A stretch of DNA of 64,000 nucleotides from Neoroseomonas terrae (GCF_018129025.1 NZ_JAAEDI010000009.1:124001-188000), one strand, 5' to 3'. Positions 42,788-52,882 are shown, counted from the stretch's first letter. Notes: generated by a model from the letters alone, not told the origin. Made by a program: numbers and translations.

Positions 42788-42848
42788 GATTGCGGTCCAG
42801 GGGGTCCAACCCCCTGGCGGGGTGGTTCGGAGGGGCAACGCCCCTCCG
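42788..42848 (+). repeat. Composite two-hairpin repeat, variant copy
   Basis: GATTGCGGTCCAGG opens a stem, CCAGGGGG and CCCCCTGG around TCCAA, then GGCGGGGTGGTTCGG and the perfect module 2, GGAGGGGC and GCCCCTCC around AAC. It matches 29651-29710. It lies between the convergent universal stress and FAD dehydrogenase genes. Confidence 0.75.
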
Positions 42849-42884
42849 ATCGCGCCTGACGCCAAGAACCTCCCTATCCAGCCT

Positions 42885-44510
42885 TCACACGCCGCCGGCG
42901 TTCCGCCGTGCCAGCCGTAGCCCCGCGATGTACCCCCACGCCATGTTCGGCCCGATCGTCGTACCGGTGCCGACATTGCGCGACCCGATCGGGTTCGCCA
43001 TGGCGATTCCCGCAGCGAACAGGCCGGGGATGACGCTGCCGTCCGGCCGCAGCACCTCGGCGTGCTCGTTGGTGCGTGCGCCGCCCTTGGTGCCGAGGAT
43101 CGAGCGGCTCAGCGGCAGCGCCAGGAAGGGGGCCTGCACGATCGGGTCCATGCCGGCGCGACGCCGCTTGTCGCCCGCCGCGGCGGGGTCCGGGCGCGCC
43201 GGGCGGCCGAAATCCTCATCCCTGCCGGAGATGGCGAAGGTGTTGAAGCGAGCGACGCTCGCCTCCAGGGCCGCCGGCTCGATGCCGATCAGCGTCGCAA
43301 GGCCCGCGATGTCCGGCGCCTGCCGCGCCCAGGCCGGGTCGGCCTTCGTCGCCCAGCGCACCGGCGGCACCTGGTCGAGCATCCGCGCATCGGTGATCAC
43401 CCAGGCCGGCAGGTGAACCGGCTCGCCGGTGGTCGGGTCGCGGCGGTCGAGCTCCTCGCCGATGTTGAAGGTCAGTTCATTCATGAAGCGCCGGCCGGTG
43501 CGGTCCACCAGCATGGCGTTCGTCTCGGTGTGGAAGGGCACCGGCTGGGCGAGCACCCGGCCCTGGTAGCGCACGGGGATGGACGGCGCGATCGTCGCCT
43601 GGTCCATATGCGCCAGCGCCGCGCCGGCCGCCTCGGCCATGCGCTGGCCGTCGCCCTCATGCGCCGCCGGGCTGCCGAGATAGTCCACCGGCCCCGGGAA
43701 GTGCCGCTGCATCAGCGCCGCATCCCATTCGAAGCCGCCGGTCGCGATGACGACGCCGGCGCGCGCTAACCAGGTTTCACGCCGGCCGCCGCGTTCGACC
43801 ACGGCGCCGGTCACGCAGCCGGCCACATCCTGCGTCAGTTCGACCGCGCGGGCGGGGAGTTCGATCCGCACCCCGGCATCCAGGCAGCCGCGCAGCAGCC
43901 CAGTGACCAGCGCTGTCCCCTTGCCCCGCGCATTGACCAGCCAGCGCCACGCCAGCCGGGGCGCCAGCGCCAGCGCGGTCCGGTAGGGCTTGTGATAGAT
44001 GTCGGTGGTCACCGCCTCGTGGTACGTGAAGATCTCCGGGATCGTGGATTTGCGGATCCGGAAGGCGAAGCGCCCCGCCCGCCAGCGGCTGAGTGCCCGC
44101 GGCGAGACCATCCGCCCCTTCAGCTTCGCCCCCGGCAGCGTCCGCAACGGGTCGGGTTCCGGCGTCAGGGCGAAGCGCAGCGGCGTCGCGTCCTCGACGA
44201 AGCGCAGCATCTCCGGCGCGGCGGCGACGAAGGCCCGCCACAGTGCATCCTCGGTTTCCGCCCAGCCCTCGGGTGCCGCGGCGCGGATATAGGTCAGCGC
44301 CTCCTCGACGCTGTCCTCGATGCCGGCTTCCGCCGCGTGATGGTTGGCCGGCACCCAGGTGCCTGCCCCGGACATCGCCGTGGTACCGCCGAGCCGGTCG
44401 GTCTTTTCCAGAACCGTGACCGAGAGGCCCCGGCTCGCTGCGGTCAGTGCCGCCACCAGCCCCGCCGAGCCCGAGCCCAGCACCAGCACGTCCGTATCGA
44501 ATGTCGCCAT
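42885..44510 (-). CDS. FAD-dependent dehydrogenase/fumarate-reductase-type flavoprotein
   Basis: 541 residues from the ATG at 44510. The dinucleotide fold DVLVLGSGSAGLVAALTAASRG begins at residue 6, and EKTDRLGGTTAMSGAGTWVPAN resembles 3-ketosteroid delta-1-dehydrogenases and fumarate-reductase flavoproteins. The C-terminal FAD loop is GLFAAGIAMANPIGSRNVGTGTTIGPNMAWGY. It has no haem domain and no signal peptide. The substrate may be a steroid-like or unsaturated carboxylate compound, but nothing nearby supports either. It is divergent from the VOC gene. Confidence 0.85.
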   Translation of the reverse strand: MATFDTDVLVLGSGSAGLVAALTAASRGLSVTVLEKTDRLGGTTAMSGAGTWVPANHHAAEAGIEDSVEEALTYIRAAAPEGWAETEDALWRAFVAAAPEMLRFVEDATPLRFALTPEPDPLRTLPGAKLKGRMVSPRALSRWRAGRFAFRIRKSTIPEIFTYHEAVTTDIYHKPYRTALALAPRLAWRWLVNARGKGTALVTGLLRGCLDAGVRIELPARAVELTQDVAGCVTGAVVERGGRRETWLARAGVVIATGGFEWDAALMQRHFPGPVDYLGSPAAHEGDGQRMAEAAGAALAHMDQATIAPSIPVRYQGRVLAQPVPFHTETNAMLVDRTGRRFMNELTFNIGEELDRRDPTTGEPVHLPAWVITDARMLDQVPPVRWATKADPAWARQAPDIAGLATLIGIEPAALEASVARFNTFAISGRDEDFGRPARPDPAAAGDKRRRAGMDPIVQAPFLALPLSRSILGTKGGARTNEHAEVLRPDGSVIPGLFAAGIAMANPIGSRNVGTGTTIGPNMAWGYIAGLRLARRNAGGV

Positions 44511-44653
44511 CCACCGGTCATCGCGCCACGCCCGCGCGCGGGCAAGGGGGCGGGGCGCGTCATCCGCGGCACAGATGGCGATAATGCCGCAATCCGATTG
44601 GCGAAGCCCGTCGGAAAGGCGCATCTGGACGGGCAGACGAAGGAGCATCCGTC

Positions 44654-45169
44654 ATGCCCGACACCCTGCCGCAGCCGAGCGCCCCCCGCCCCGCCATCCA
44701 TCCGGGCGCGCGCATCGGCCATGTCCATCTGAAGGTCGCGAACATCGAGCGCGCCCTCGCCTTCTGGCGCGACGTGATCGGACTGGAGGAACAGCAGCGC
44801 TACGGCGACCAGGCCGTCTTCCTGTCCGCCGGCGGCTACCACCATCACATCGCGCTCAACACGTGGGAGAGCAAGGACGGCGCCTGGCCGCCGCCGGGCA
44901 CGACCGGACTGTTCCACGTCGCGCTGCTTTACCCGGATCGCCCTGCGCTGGCTCAGGCCCTGCAGCGGTTGCTCGATGCGGGCTGGCCGCTGGAAGGTGC
45001 GTCGGACCACGGCGTGTCGGAGGCGATCTACCTGCGCGACCCGGACGGCAACGGCGTCGAGCTGTATCGCGACCGGGAGGAAGCCGACTGGCCGCGCGAC
45101 GCGGCGGGCCGGCTGGCGATGATGACGAAGCGCCTCGATCTCAACGCGCTGCTGGCCGAGGCCGGTTGA
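44654..45169 (+). CDS. VOC-superfamily protein (glyoxalase/dioxygenase-like)
   Basis: 171 residues with a Shine-Dalgarno AAGGAG before ATG 44654. IGHVHLKVANIERALAFWRDVIGL is the first beta-alpha-beta-beta-beta unit, with a His metal-ligand candidate in HVHLKV. LRDPDGNGVELYRDRE is the characteristic C-terminal motif with a Glu ligand. The family covers glyoxalases, fosfomycin resistance and extradiol dioxygenases. HHHIALNTWESKDG resembles the CatE-like catechol dioxygenase group, though its reaction is not determined. It is divergent from the flavoprotein. Confidence 0.82.
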   Translation: MPDTLPQPSAPRPAIHPGARIGHVHLKVANIERALAFWRDVIGLEEQQRYGDQAVFLSAGGYHHHIALNTWESKDGAWPPPGTTGLFHVALLYPDRPALAQALQRLLDAGWPLEGASDHGVSEAIYLRDPDGNGVELYRDREEADWPRDAAGRLAMMTKRLDLNALLAEAG

Positions 45170-45241
45170 AGCAGATCGTCGCGTAATCGTGATTATATCG
45201 GTTCCGTCGCGGGAGTAGCGTGCGCGGCGGAGGATCCGACC

Positions 45242-45526
45242 ATGAAGACGATGCTCCTGCTGTTCGGCGCGGGCTGGATCGTTGCCGCGCACGCCGTCCC
45301 CGCCGCCGCGCAGAGTGAGACCGCGGCGCGGCGGGAATGCATGCAGGCGATGCGCGAACAGGGCGTCCGCGGCTTCGCGCTGGAATACCCCCGCTTCAGT
45401 CGAACGTCTGACGGCGCCTCGTTGATCGGCACGATGGTCCAGGGCCCGGTGCGGCTCGACTTCAGTTGCGCGATCGACCGGCGCGCCAAGGTAACGGACC
45501 TGTCCGTCAACCGCCCCACGCGGTAG
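45242..45526 (+). CDS. Small exported protein of unknown function
   Basis: 94 residues. GGAGG stands upstream of the ATG at 45242. A signal peptide of about 24 residues ends AVPAAAQS. The mature part has two cysteines (ECMQAM and FSCAID), which may form a disulfide. No family with a known role is recognised. Confidence 0.7.
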   Translation: MKTMLLLFGAGWIVAAHAVPAAAQSETAARRECMQAMREQGVRGFALEYPRFSRTSDGASLIGTMVQGPVRLDFSCAIDRRAKVTDLSVNRPTR

Positions 45527-45605
45527 CCGCCTCGCCCCGCTACGCGAGGAGTGCGCCGGCGCGAGATCGAGCGGATTCGACTGCAATTGCGCCGAACCAA
45601 GCACG

Positions 45606-47426
45606 TCAGCCGCCGGCGGCTTCCTCACGCAGCATTTCCAACTCCAGCCAGCGTTCCTCGGCCGCCGCAAGCGCCGCCTGCGCGGCCCCCAGCGCCTCGG
45701 TCGCCTTGGTGAAGCCGGCGGGATCGCGGGTGTAGAAGGCGCTGTCGCTGACCTTCGCCTCCAGTGTCGCGATCTCCTTGCCGAGCGTCTCCATGCGCGC
45801 CGGGAGCGTCTTGAGTTCGTGCTGCTCCTTGGCATTCATGCGAACACGCTTGGCGGTTGGCGGCGTGCGCGGCGCGGTTGCCGGCTTCGGCGCGGCGTCG
45901 GGCTTCGTGGGGGTGTCGATGGCACGCGCCCGCACGCCATGCCCGCGCTGCGCCACCATGTCGGTGTAGCCGCCAGCATAGTCCTGCCAGTGGCCCTCCC
46001 CTTCCCAGGCGACCACGCCGGTCACGGTACGGTCGAGGAAGTCGCGGTCGTGGCTGACGAGGATGACCGTGCCGGCGTACTCCGCGACGAGTTCCTGCAG
46101 CAGATCCAGCGTCTCAAGGTCGAGGTCATTCGTCGGTTCGTCCAGGACCAGCAGGTTGGACGGCTTGGCGAAGGCGCGCGCCAGCATCAGCCGCCCACGC
46201 TCGCCGCCCGACAGCGCCGACAGCGGCGTGCGCGCCTGTTCCGGCGTGAACAGGAAGTCCTTCATGTAGCCGATCACGTGGCGCGGCTGGCCGTTCACAT
46301 GCACCTGGTCGCCGCGCCCTTCGGTCAGCGCCTCGGCCAGCGTGACCGACGGATCGAGGCTCGCGCGCCGCTGGTCCAGGCCGACCATTTCGAGCCCCGT
46401 CCCGAGCCGCACCTCGCCACTATCCGGCGCGAGCACGCCGATCAGCATGTTCAGGAGGGTCGTCTTGCCGGCGCCATTCGGCCCGACGATGCCGACGCGG
46501 TCGCCGCGCATGATGCGCGTCGAGACGTCCCGCACCACGACACGATCCCCGAAGGCCTTCGAGATGCCGTCCGCGGCGATGACAAGATTGCCCGATCCGG
46601 CCGCCTCGGCGGCATTCATCGTCACGCGGCCCGGCGCGGTCACGCGCTCCCGGCGTTTGGCCCGCAGCGCATGCAGGTTCTCCAGCCGACGGACATTGCG
46701 CTTGCGCCGGGCGGTGACGCCATAGCGCAGCCAATGCTCCTCGCGGACGATCTTGCGCGCGAGCTTGTGCGCGTCCCGCTCCTCGTCCTCGAGCACCTGG
46801 TCCCGCCATTCCTCGAAATGCGCGAAGCCGCGGTCGATGCGTCGCGTGGTCCCGCGGTCCAGCCAGACCATGGCGCGTGAGAGGCGCTCGAGGAACCGCC
46901 GATCGTGGCTGATCAGCACCAGCGCGGAGTCGAGCGACGCCAGTTCCCCTTCCAGCCATTCGATAGCCGGCAGGTCGAGATGGTTGGTCGGTTCGTCCAG
47001 CAGCAGGATATCCGGCGAAGGCGCCAGGGCGCGCGCGAGCGCCGCGCGCCGCGTCTCCCCCCCCGACAGCGACGCCGGCTTCTCCGCCCCCGTCATGCCG
47101 AGCTGTTCCAGCAGGTAGCGCGCGCGGTACGGATCGTCCGACGGACCGAGCCCCGCCTCGACATAGGCCATCACGTCCGGAAAGGCGGCGAGGTCCGGCT
47201 CCTGCTCCAGGTAGCGCATCGTCGCGCCTGGCTGGACGAAGCGGGTGCCGCCCTCGGCCTCGATCGTGCCGGCGGCGATCTTCAGCAGGGTGGACTTGCC
47301 GGAGCCGTTGCGCCCGACCAGGGCGAGGCGCTCGCCGGGCGCGACGGACAGGTCCGCGCCATCGAGCAGCCGCGTGCTGCCGAAGCCGTGACGGGTATCG
47401 GTGAGAAGCAGGAGGGGTGGCGCCAT
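45606..47426 (-). CDS. ABC-F family ATPase, Uup-like
   Basis: 606 residues without membrane segments. There are two ATP-binding cassettes: Walker A LVGRNGSGKSTLL and IVGPNGAGKTTLL, signatures LSGGETRRAALARAL and LSGGERGRLMLARAF, and Walker B LLLDEPTNHLD and LVLDEPTNDLD. The linker between them is rich in charged helix (DEERDAHKLARKI). The C-terminal 90 residues form the coiled coil of Uup-type members. ABC-F proteins act on the ribosome or, for Uup, affect replication-associated events. It starts at ATG 47426 with GAGG upstream. Confidence 0.9.
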   Translation of the reverse strand: MAPPLLLLTDTRHGFGSTRLLDGADLSVAPGERLALVGRNGSGKSTLLKIAAGTIEAEGGTRFVQPGATMRYLEQEPDLAAFPDVMAYVEAGLGPSDDPYRARYLLEQLGMTGAEKPASLSGGETRRAALARALAPSPDILLLDEPTNHLDLPAIEWLEGELASLDSALVLISHDRRFLERLSRAMVWLDRGTTRRIDRGFAHFEEWRDQVLEDEERDAHKLARKIVREEHWLRYGVTARRKRNVRRLENLHALRAKRRERVTAPGRVTMNAAEAAGSGNLVIAADGISKAFGDRVVVRDVSTRIMRGDRVGIVGPNGAGKTTLLNMLIGVLAPDSGEVRLGTGLEMVGLDQRRASLDPSVTLAEALTEGRGDQVHVNGQPRHVIGYMKDFLFTPEQARTPLSALSGGERGRLMLARAFAKPSNLLVLDEPTNDLDLETLDLLQELVAEYAGTVILVSHDRDFLDRTVTGVVAWEGEGHWQDYAGGYTDMVAQRGHGVRARAIDTPTKPDAAPKPATAPRTPPTAKRVRMNAKEQHELKTLPARMETLGKEIATLEAKVSDSAFYTRDPAGFTKATEALGAAQAALAAAEERWLELEMLREEAAGG

Positions 47427-47458
47427 GCGGCGTTACCTCGCCGCCCGCGCCGCCCGGG

Positions 47459-48355
47459 TCAACCTCGGCGCAGCCGGGCGGCGAGGCGCCCGTCGATCAG
47501 GACGAGCCCCGCCCCGATCAGCGCCATCCCGATCAGATGCTGCACCGCCAGCCTTTCCCCCAGCACCAGCGTGCCGAGCAGGATGGCGCTGACCGGCACC
47601 AGGAACGTGACGAGCAGCAGGTTGACCGCTCCGGCCAGGGCCAGGATGCGGAAATAGAGGACATAGGCGATCGCCGTGCAGAACACCGCCAGCCCGCCCA
47701 GCGCCGCGAGCACCGCCGCCGGCGGCATCGGCCGCTCCCATGGCGCTTCGATCGCGAGCGCGAGCGGCACCATCATCAGCGTGGCGGCCGTGAGCTGCCC
47801 GAGCGCCGCCTGCATCGGCGCCACTCCCACCCGGCCGAGCCGCCGCCCATACACCCCGGCGCAGGCGTAGGAGAACGTGGCCAACAGCATCGCGACCGTC
47901 GCCGGCAGCGACGCCGTTGTCCCACTCAGCAGGTCCATCCCGCTCATCGCCGCGACACCGGCGAAGCCGAGCACCGCCCCGGCCAGGCGCGGGGCGGTGA
48001 TCCGTTCCTCCCGCGTCGCCACATGGGCCACCAGCACGCCCCATAACGGCGTGGTCGCGTTCAGGATGGCGGCGAGCCCGGACGGCAGGCTCTGCTGCGC
48101 CCAGACGATCAGCGAGAAGGGAATGGCGTTGTTGAGCATGGCCATGACCACGATCGCCCGCCAGGCCCGCGCCCCGCGCGGCGGCGCGACGCCGAGCGCC
48201 GGCAGCGCCGCCCACAGCACGACCGCCGCCAGCCCTACCCGCACCGCGACGATGGTGAACGGCGGCAGCGCCGTGACGGCGATGCCAACGAAGAAGAACG
48301 ATCCGCCCCAGAGGACGGAAAGCAGGAGCAGCAGCGACCAGGCGAGCGCAGACAT
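47459..48355 (-). CDS. DMT-family transporter (EamA)
   Basis: 298 residues with about ten membrane helices and two EamA repeats. It starts MSALAWSLLLLLSVLWGGSFFFVG. Conserved sequences include PLWGVLVAHVATREERI at the repeat border and PVSAILLGTLVLGERL near the end. Such proteins export amino acids, metabolites or drugs across the inner membrane. The substrate is unknown. It is divergent from folP, 170 bases apart. Confidence 0.87.
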   Translation of the reverse strand: MSALAWSLLLLLSVLWGGSFFFVGIAVTALPPFTIVAVRVGLAAVVLWAALPALGVAPPRGARAWRAIVVMAMLNNAIPFSLIVWAQQSLPSGLAAILNATTPLWGVLVAHVATREERITAPRLAGAVLGFAGVAAMSGMDLLSGTTASLPATVAMLLATFSYACAGVYGRRLGRVGVAPMQAALGQLTAATLMMVPLALAIEAPWERPMPPAAVLAALGGLAVFCTAIAYVLYFRILALAGAVNLLLVTFLVPVSAILLGTLVLGERLAVQHLIGMALIGAGLVLIDGRLAARLRRG

Positions 48356-48525
48356 GGCGGCGTCTTGGCAGGTCGCACACGCTCCCACCACTCCGCGTGT
48401 TGCGCCGGGGCGCGGGGATCCAGCGCCAGGAAAATCGGGAGGGGAAAAGCTCCTCACCGCCCGGCTCCGGCGTTCCTGAAATTTCCCCTCGTGCAATCGC
48501 CGCCCCGATCGGGCAAAGCGCGCCC

Positions 48526-49587
48526 ATGATCACCGGCCGTTTCGTCGAACCGCTGGGCCTCATCACGGGCCCCGTCGCTTTCCATGCCCTGCGCGAGGGC
48601 TTCGCCCTGCCTCTCCAGGGTGGCGACATCGCCTTCACCTTCGTGCGGCTCATCGAGGATGGCGAGGACCTCGGCGTCGGCCCGATCAAGGAAGTGCCGG
48701 AAGACTGGCACGAGGCGATGCATGCCATCGCCCAGCGTCCCGCACCCTTCGCCGGCCTGCCCACCGATCGCCCGCTGGTCATGGGCATCATCAACGTGAC
48801 GCCGGACAGCTTTTCCGACGGCGGTCTCCATGCCGAAACCGACGCGGCCATCGCCGCCGGCCATGCGATGCTGGAGGCGGGCGCGGACATCCTCGACATC
48901 GGTGGCGAATCGACGCGCCCCGGCGCCGCGGCGGTGACGGTGGAGGAGGAGATCGCCCGCATCCTGCCGGTGGTCCGTGAACTGGCGAAGGCAGCGCCGG
49001 TCAGCATCGACACGCGCAATGCGGCGACCATGCGCGCGGCGCTCGAGGCCGGCGCGGAGGTGATCAACGACATCTCTGCCCTGCGCCACGACGCGGAGGC
49101 CCTGCGTCTCGTCGCCTCATCCGAGGTACCGGTGGTGCTGATGCACATGCCGGGCGACGACCCCACAACGATGCAGTCGCTGGCGGAGTACGACGATGTC
49201 GCCGTGCAGGTCGCCGGCTTCCTGCGCGACCGCATCGCGATGTTGGAGGCACGTGGCATTCCGCGCGGGCGCATCGCGCTCGATCCGGGCATCGGTTTCG
49301 GCAAGACGCTCGACCACAACCTGGCGCTGATCGACCGGCTGCCGCTGATCGCGGCACTTGGCTGCCGCGTCGTGCTGGGCGCGTCGCGCAAGCGCTTCAT
49401 CGGCACGCTGTCGGGCGTCGAGGAAGCCGGGCAGCGCGTGCCGGGCAGCGTCGCGGCGGCGATCGCGGGCGCGGCGCGCGGCGCATCGGTGCTGCGCGTC
49501 CATGACGTGGCGGAGACGGTGCAGGCGCTGTCCGTCTGGCGCGCCTGCGGCATGGGGCGGGAGCCGGGGCGGCCCCCGGCCGCCTGA
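48526..49587 (+). CDS. folP: Dihydropteroate synthase
   Basis: 353 residues from the ATG at 48526. The family joins p-aminobenzoate to the pterin diphosphate in folate synthesis. MGIINVTPDSFSDGGL (about residue 86), DILDIGGESTRPGA, INDISALR, LDPGIGFGKTLDHNL and LGASRKRFIG are the substrate loops. An N-terminal extension of about 75 residues precedes the catalytic barrel; its role is unknown. The metallo-hydrolase on the other strand separates it from glmM. Confidence 0.93.
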   Translation: MITGRFVEPLGLITGPVAFHALREGFALPLQGGDIAFTFVRLIEDGEDLGVGPIKEVPEDWHEAMHAIAQRPAPFAGLPTDRPLVMGIINVTPDSFSDGGLHAETDAAIAAGHAMLEAGADILDIGGESTRPGAAAVTVEEEIARILPVVRELAKAAPVSIDTRNAATMRAALEAGAEVINDISALRHDAEALRLVASSEVPVVLMHMPGDDPTTMQSLAEYDDVAVQVAGFLRDRIAMLEARGIPRGRIALDPGIGFGKTLDHNLALIDRLPLIAALGCRVVLGASRKRFIGTLSGVEEAGQRVPGSVAAAIAGAARGASVLRVHDVAETVQALSVWRACGMGREPGRPPAA

Positions 49588-49601
49588 GAGCGCGCGACGC
49601 G

Positions 49602-50501
49602 CTACAGCGTCTGCTCCCACGCCTCCGGGAAAAGCCGGTAGCCATCGCCCTCGCGCCCGAGATGGGCCGTCGCCGGGAAGTGCAGATGCATGCCGGCGAT
49701 GTGCGTCTTCTCCGTCGCCACCATGTCGAAGACGCGTCGGCGCGTGGCCGCGGCCTGCGGCGGGTCCACGTCGAATAGGATGGTCACCTCCGGCCGCGGC
49801 ACCTGCACTTCCGGCAAGTGGACGATGTCGCCCCAGATCAGCAGCGACTGCCCGCCCGAGGCGATGAGGTAACCGCAATGCCCCGGCGTATGGCCGGGGA
49901 AGTGCATCGCGGTCACGCCCGGGAAGACTTCCGCACCATCGTTGAAGAAGCGCATGCGGTCGGCGTAGGGCGCGATCTGCCGCTTCGCCATGGGGAAGTA
50001 GGCACCGCCGGTCGGCACGCCCTGGCCGGTGCGGGCGACCTCGGCCTCCGCTTCCTCGCTGGTCCAGTAGGCGTGCTCGGCTTCATGCATCACCAGTTCG
50101 GCGCCGGGGAAGAAGGCACCGCCATCGGCGGTGGCGAGGCCGTTGGAATGGTCGGGGTGCAGGTGCGTCATCAGCACCGTGTCGATCTCCCCCGGTGCGA
50201 TGCCGGTCGCCGCGAGATTTCGGAGAAGCTGCCCTGAGCTTTTCTGCATATGCGTCCCGGCGCCCGTGTCGATCAGTGCCACGCGGCCCCCCGGTCCATG
50301 GATCAGGAAGCAGTTCAACGATGTACGCCGCGGTACCGGCCGGAACACCGCGCGCAGCATGTCGGAGGACTCCTCGACGCCGATGTTCTGCAACACCGCC
50401 ATGGAGCCTTCGAGGAAACCGTCGCTCACCACGGTCAGCGTGATGTCGCCGACGCGGCGGTGATGGATGGCAGGCACTTGGGCGGTGGGCGGGCTCGGCA
50501 T
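49602..50501 (-). CDS. MBL-fold metallo-hydrolase
   Basis: 299 residues from the ATG at 50501 (GGGGAG upstream). The zinc motif HxHxDH is in [14 protein letters not shown]. Further ligands are in [22 protein letters not shown] and [12 protein letters not shown]. The family includes lactonases and thioesterases; lactonase or quorum-quenching activity would need testing. It is the only minus-strand gene between folP and glmM, and the two flanking genes are otherwise usually close. Confidence 0.87.
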   Translation of the reverse strand: MPSPPTAQVPAIHHRRVGDITLTVVSDGFLEGSMAVLQNIGVEESSDMLRAVFRPVPRRTSLNCFLIHGPGGRVALIDTGAGTHMQKSSGQLLRNLAATGIAPGEIDTVLMTHLHPDHSNGLATADGGAFFPGAELVMHEAEHAYWTSEEAEAEVARTGQGVPTGGAYFPMAKRQIAPYADRMRFFNDGAEVFPGVTAMHFPGHTPGHCGYLIASGGQSLLIWGDIVHLPEVQVPRPEVTILFDVDPPQAAATRRRVFDMVATEKTHIAGMHLHFPATAHLGREGDGYRLFPEAWEQTL

Positions 50502-50631
50502 GGATTCGTCTTCTCCCCTGGTTAGGTGCCAACAGAGCATGCGCCGGCGGGCCCGCCAAACCGGCGCCCGCCCCGCGCATGGACGCTGCCGCCCGGTCCG
50601 CGATAGGAGTGGGGTCAAGGAGCGCCCTGCC

Positions 50632-52011
50632 ATGCCCAAGGACAACCCGCCACCGAGCCCGGCCCGCCGCCTGTTCGGCACAGACGGCATCCGCGGTACC
50701 GCCAACCAGGCGCCGATGGACGCCGGCACGGCCCTGCGTCTCGGCCAGGCCGCCGGCCGGTATTTCAACCGGGGCGCGCATCGTCACCGCGTCGTCATCG
50801 GCAAGGATACGCGCCTGTCCGGCTACATGCTGGAACCCGCACTCACCGCTGGCTTCATCGGTGCCGGCATGGATGTGGTGCTGGTAGGGCCGCTGCCGAC
50901 GCCGGCGATCGCGCTGCTGACGCGTTCGCTGCGCGCTGACCTCGGTGTGATGATCAGCGCATCGCACAATCCCTACGAGGACAACGGCATCAAGCTGTTC
51001 GGCCCGGACGGGCTGAAACTGACCGACGAGCAGGAAGCGGCGATCGAGGCGCTGATGGCCGGGGACCTTGCCGCCGCCATGGTCGCGCCGTCCCGACTCG
51101 GCCGCGCCAGCCGGCTTGAGGACGCGCCGGGCCGCTACATTGAGGCCGCGAAATCATCCTTCCCACGTGGCCGCACGCTGGAAGGCCTGCGCATCGTCGT
51201 CGACTGCGCCCACGGCGCCGGTTACCGGGTCGCACCCACCGTGCTGTGGGAACTGGGCGCCGAGGTCGTGCCGGTCGGCGTCGCTCCGGACGGGTTCAAC
51301 ATCAACAAGGGCGTCGGCTCGACGGCGCCGGGCGCCCTGGCGACGCTGGTGCAGGAACGCCGCGCCGATCTCGGCATTGCGCTTGATGGCGATGCCGACC
51401 GCGTCGTGCTGGTGGATGAGGGCGGCCAGCTGGTCGATGGCGACCAGATCCTGGCGCTCATCGCGCGGTCCTGGCTGGCGCAGGACCGGCTGCGCGGCGG
51501 CGCCGTGGTCGCGACCGTCATGTCCAACATGGGGCTGGAGCGCTTCCTCGCCGCGCGCGGGCTCGGCCTGCTGCGCACGTCGGTCGGCGACCGCTATGTC
51601 GGCGAGCGGATGCGCGAGGCCGGCTGCAACCTGGGCGGAGAGCAGTCCGGCCACATGATCATGCCGGATTTCGGCACGACCGGCGACGGCCTGATCGCGG
51701 CGCTGCAGGTGCTCGCGGTGCTGGTCGAGGAACAGCGCCCGGCGAGCGAGGTGCTTCGCTGTTTCGCGCCCCTGCCGCAGCGCCTGGTGAATGTGCGCTT
51801 CGCCGGTGCATCGCCGCTGAACGATCCGGGGGTGAAGGCGGCGATCGCGGCGGAGGAAGCGGCCCTGGGCACGCGGGGCCGCGTGCTGATCCGCGCGAGC
51901 GGCACCGAGCCGGTGATCCGCGTGATGGCGGAGGCGGAGGACCAGGCGCTGGTGGAGAGCACGGTGGCGAAGCTGGCGGACGCGATCCGAGCGAAGGCGC
52001 GGGGAGCATGA
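50632..52011 (+). CDS. glmM: Phosphoglucosamine mutase
   Basis: 459 residues from the ATG at 50632 (AAGGAG upstream). The enzyme makes glucosamine-1-phosphate for UDP-GlcNAc and hence peptidoglycan and [16 protein letters not shown] starts the fold. The phosphorylated serine is in [13 protein letters not shown]. Metal binding is by [12 protein letters not shown], sugar binding by GGEQSGHM, and phosphate binding by [13 protein letters not shown]. thiD follows after 28 bases. Confidence 0.95.
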   Translation: MPKDNPPPSPARRLFGTDGIRGTANQAPMDAGTALRLGQAAGRYFNRGAHRHRVVIGKDTRLSGYMLEPALTAGFIGAGMDVVLVGPLPTPAIALLTRSLRADLGVMISASHNPYEDNGIKLFGPDGLKLTDEQEAAIEALMAGDLAAAMVAPSRLGRASRLEDAPGRYIEAAKSSFPRGRTLEGLRIVVDCAHGAGYRVAPTVLWELGAEVVPVGVAPDGFNINKGVGSTAPGALATLVQERRADLGIALDGDADRVVLVDEGGQLVDGDQILALIARSWLAQDRLRGGAVVATVMSNMGLERFLAARGLGLLRTSVGDRYVGERMREAGCNLGGEQSGHMIMPDFGTTGDGLIAALQVLAVLVEEQRPASEVLRCFAPLPQRLVNVRFAGASPLNDPGVKAAIAAEEAALGTRGRVLIRASGTEPVIRVMAEAEDQALVESTVAKLADAIRAKARGA

Positions 52012-52039
52012 GCGCGGCTGCCCCGCCGGGAGGAGGCGC

Positions 52040-52849
52040 ATGAAAGGCCGCGTCCTGATCATCGCCGGCAGCGATTCCGGCGGCGGCGCCGGCATCCAGG
52101 CCGACATCAAGGCGGTGACGGCGCTGCGCGGCTTCGCCATGACGGCGATCACCGCGCTGACCGCGCAGAACACGCTCGGCGTCCATGGTGTCTCCGGCGT
52201 GCCGATCGACTTCGTCCGCCAGCAGATCGCCGTGGTGCTCGATGACCTCGGTGCTGACGCGGTCAAGACCGGCATGCTGCACGATGTGGCGGTCATCGAG
52301 GCGGTGTGCGACGAGTTGGCGGCCCGGGCGCGCGGCGTCCCGCTCGTCGTCGATCCGGTGATGATCGCCAAGGGCGGGCATCCTCTGATCGCCGCCGATG
52401 CCGTGGCGACGCTGAAGGCGCGGCTGCTGCCGCTTGCAACGGTCATCACGCCGAACCTGCCTGAGGCGGAAGCGCTGGTGGGCCGCCCCATCCGCACGCT
52501 GGCGGACATGCGGGCGGCCGCCGAGGCGCTGCGTGGCCTTGGCGCGCCAGGCGTGCTTCTGAAGGGCGGACACATGGACGGTGCGGAACTGACCGACCTG
52601 CTCGTCACCGCCGACGGAACCGAGGAATTCACCGCCACGCGCATCGAGACGCGCCATACCCACGGGACCGGCTGCACCTTGGCCAGCGCGATCGCGACAG
52701 GGCTGGCGCAGGGGATGTCCCTGCGCGATGCGGTCGGGCGTGGGCGGGCCTATGTCCTTGCGGCGATCGCCGCTGCGCCCGGTTTCGGCGCCGGGCATGG
52801 GCCGCTCGACCACGGCATCACCGTCGATACGGACCGTATCCCGCGTTAA
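52040..52849 (+). CDS. thiD: Hydroxymethylpyrimidine (phosphate) kinase
   Basis: 269 residues. It makes HMP diphosphate for thiamine. GSDSGGGAGIQADIKAV is the N-terminal substrate motif. LVVDPVMIAKGGHPLI and the anion-hole HTHGTGCTLASAIA (with catalytic Cys) follow. Likely co-transcribed with glmM (28-base gap). No thiamine riboswitch was recognised upstream of glmM or thiD. Confidence 0.94.
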   Translation: MKGRVLIIAGSDSGGGAGIQADIKAVTALRGFAMTAITALTAQNTLGVHGVSGVPIDFVRQQIAVVLDDLGADAVKTGMLHDVAVIEAVCDELAARARGVPLVVDPVMIAKGGHPLIAADAVATLKARLLPLATVITPNLPEAEALVGRPIRTLADMRAAAEALRGLGAPGVLLKGGHMDGAELTDLLVTADGTEEFTATRIETRHTHGTGCTLASAIATGLAQGMSLRDAVGRGRAYVLAAIAAAPGFGAGHGPLDHGITVDTDRIPR

Positions 52850-52882
52850 CCCGCGGTTTACCCCAGGCGGCGAGGATGCAGC

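Noticed and set aside
50502..52039. Thiamine riboswitch ahead of thiD
   Set aside because: thiD follows glmM by 28 bases, leaving no room for one. The glmM leader shows no matching conserved segments.
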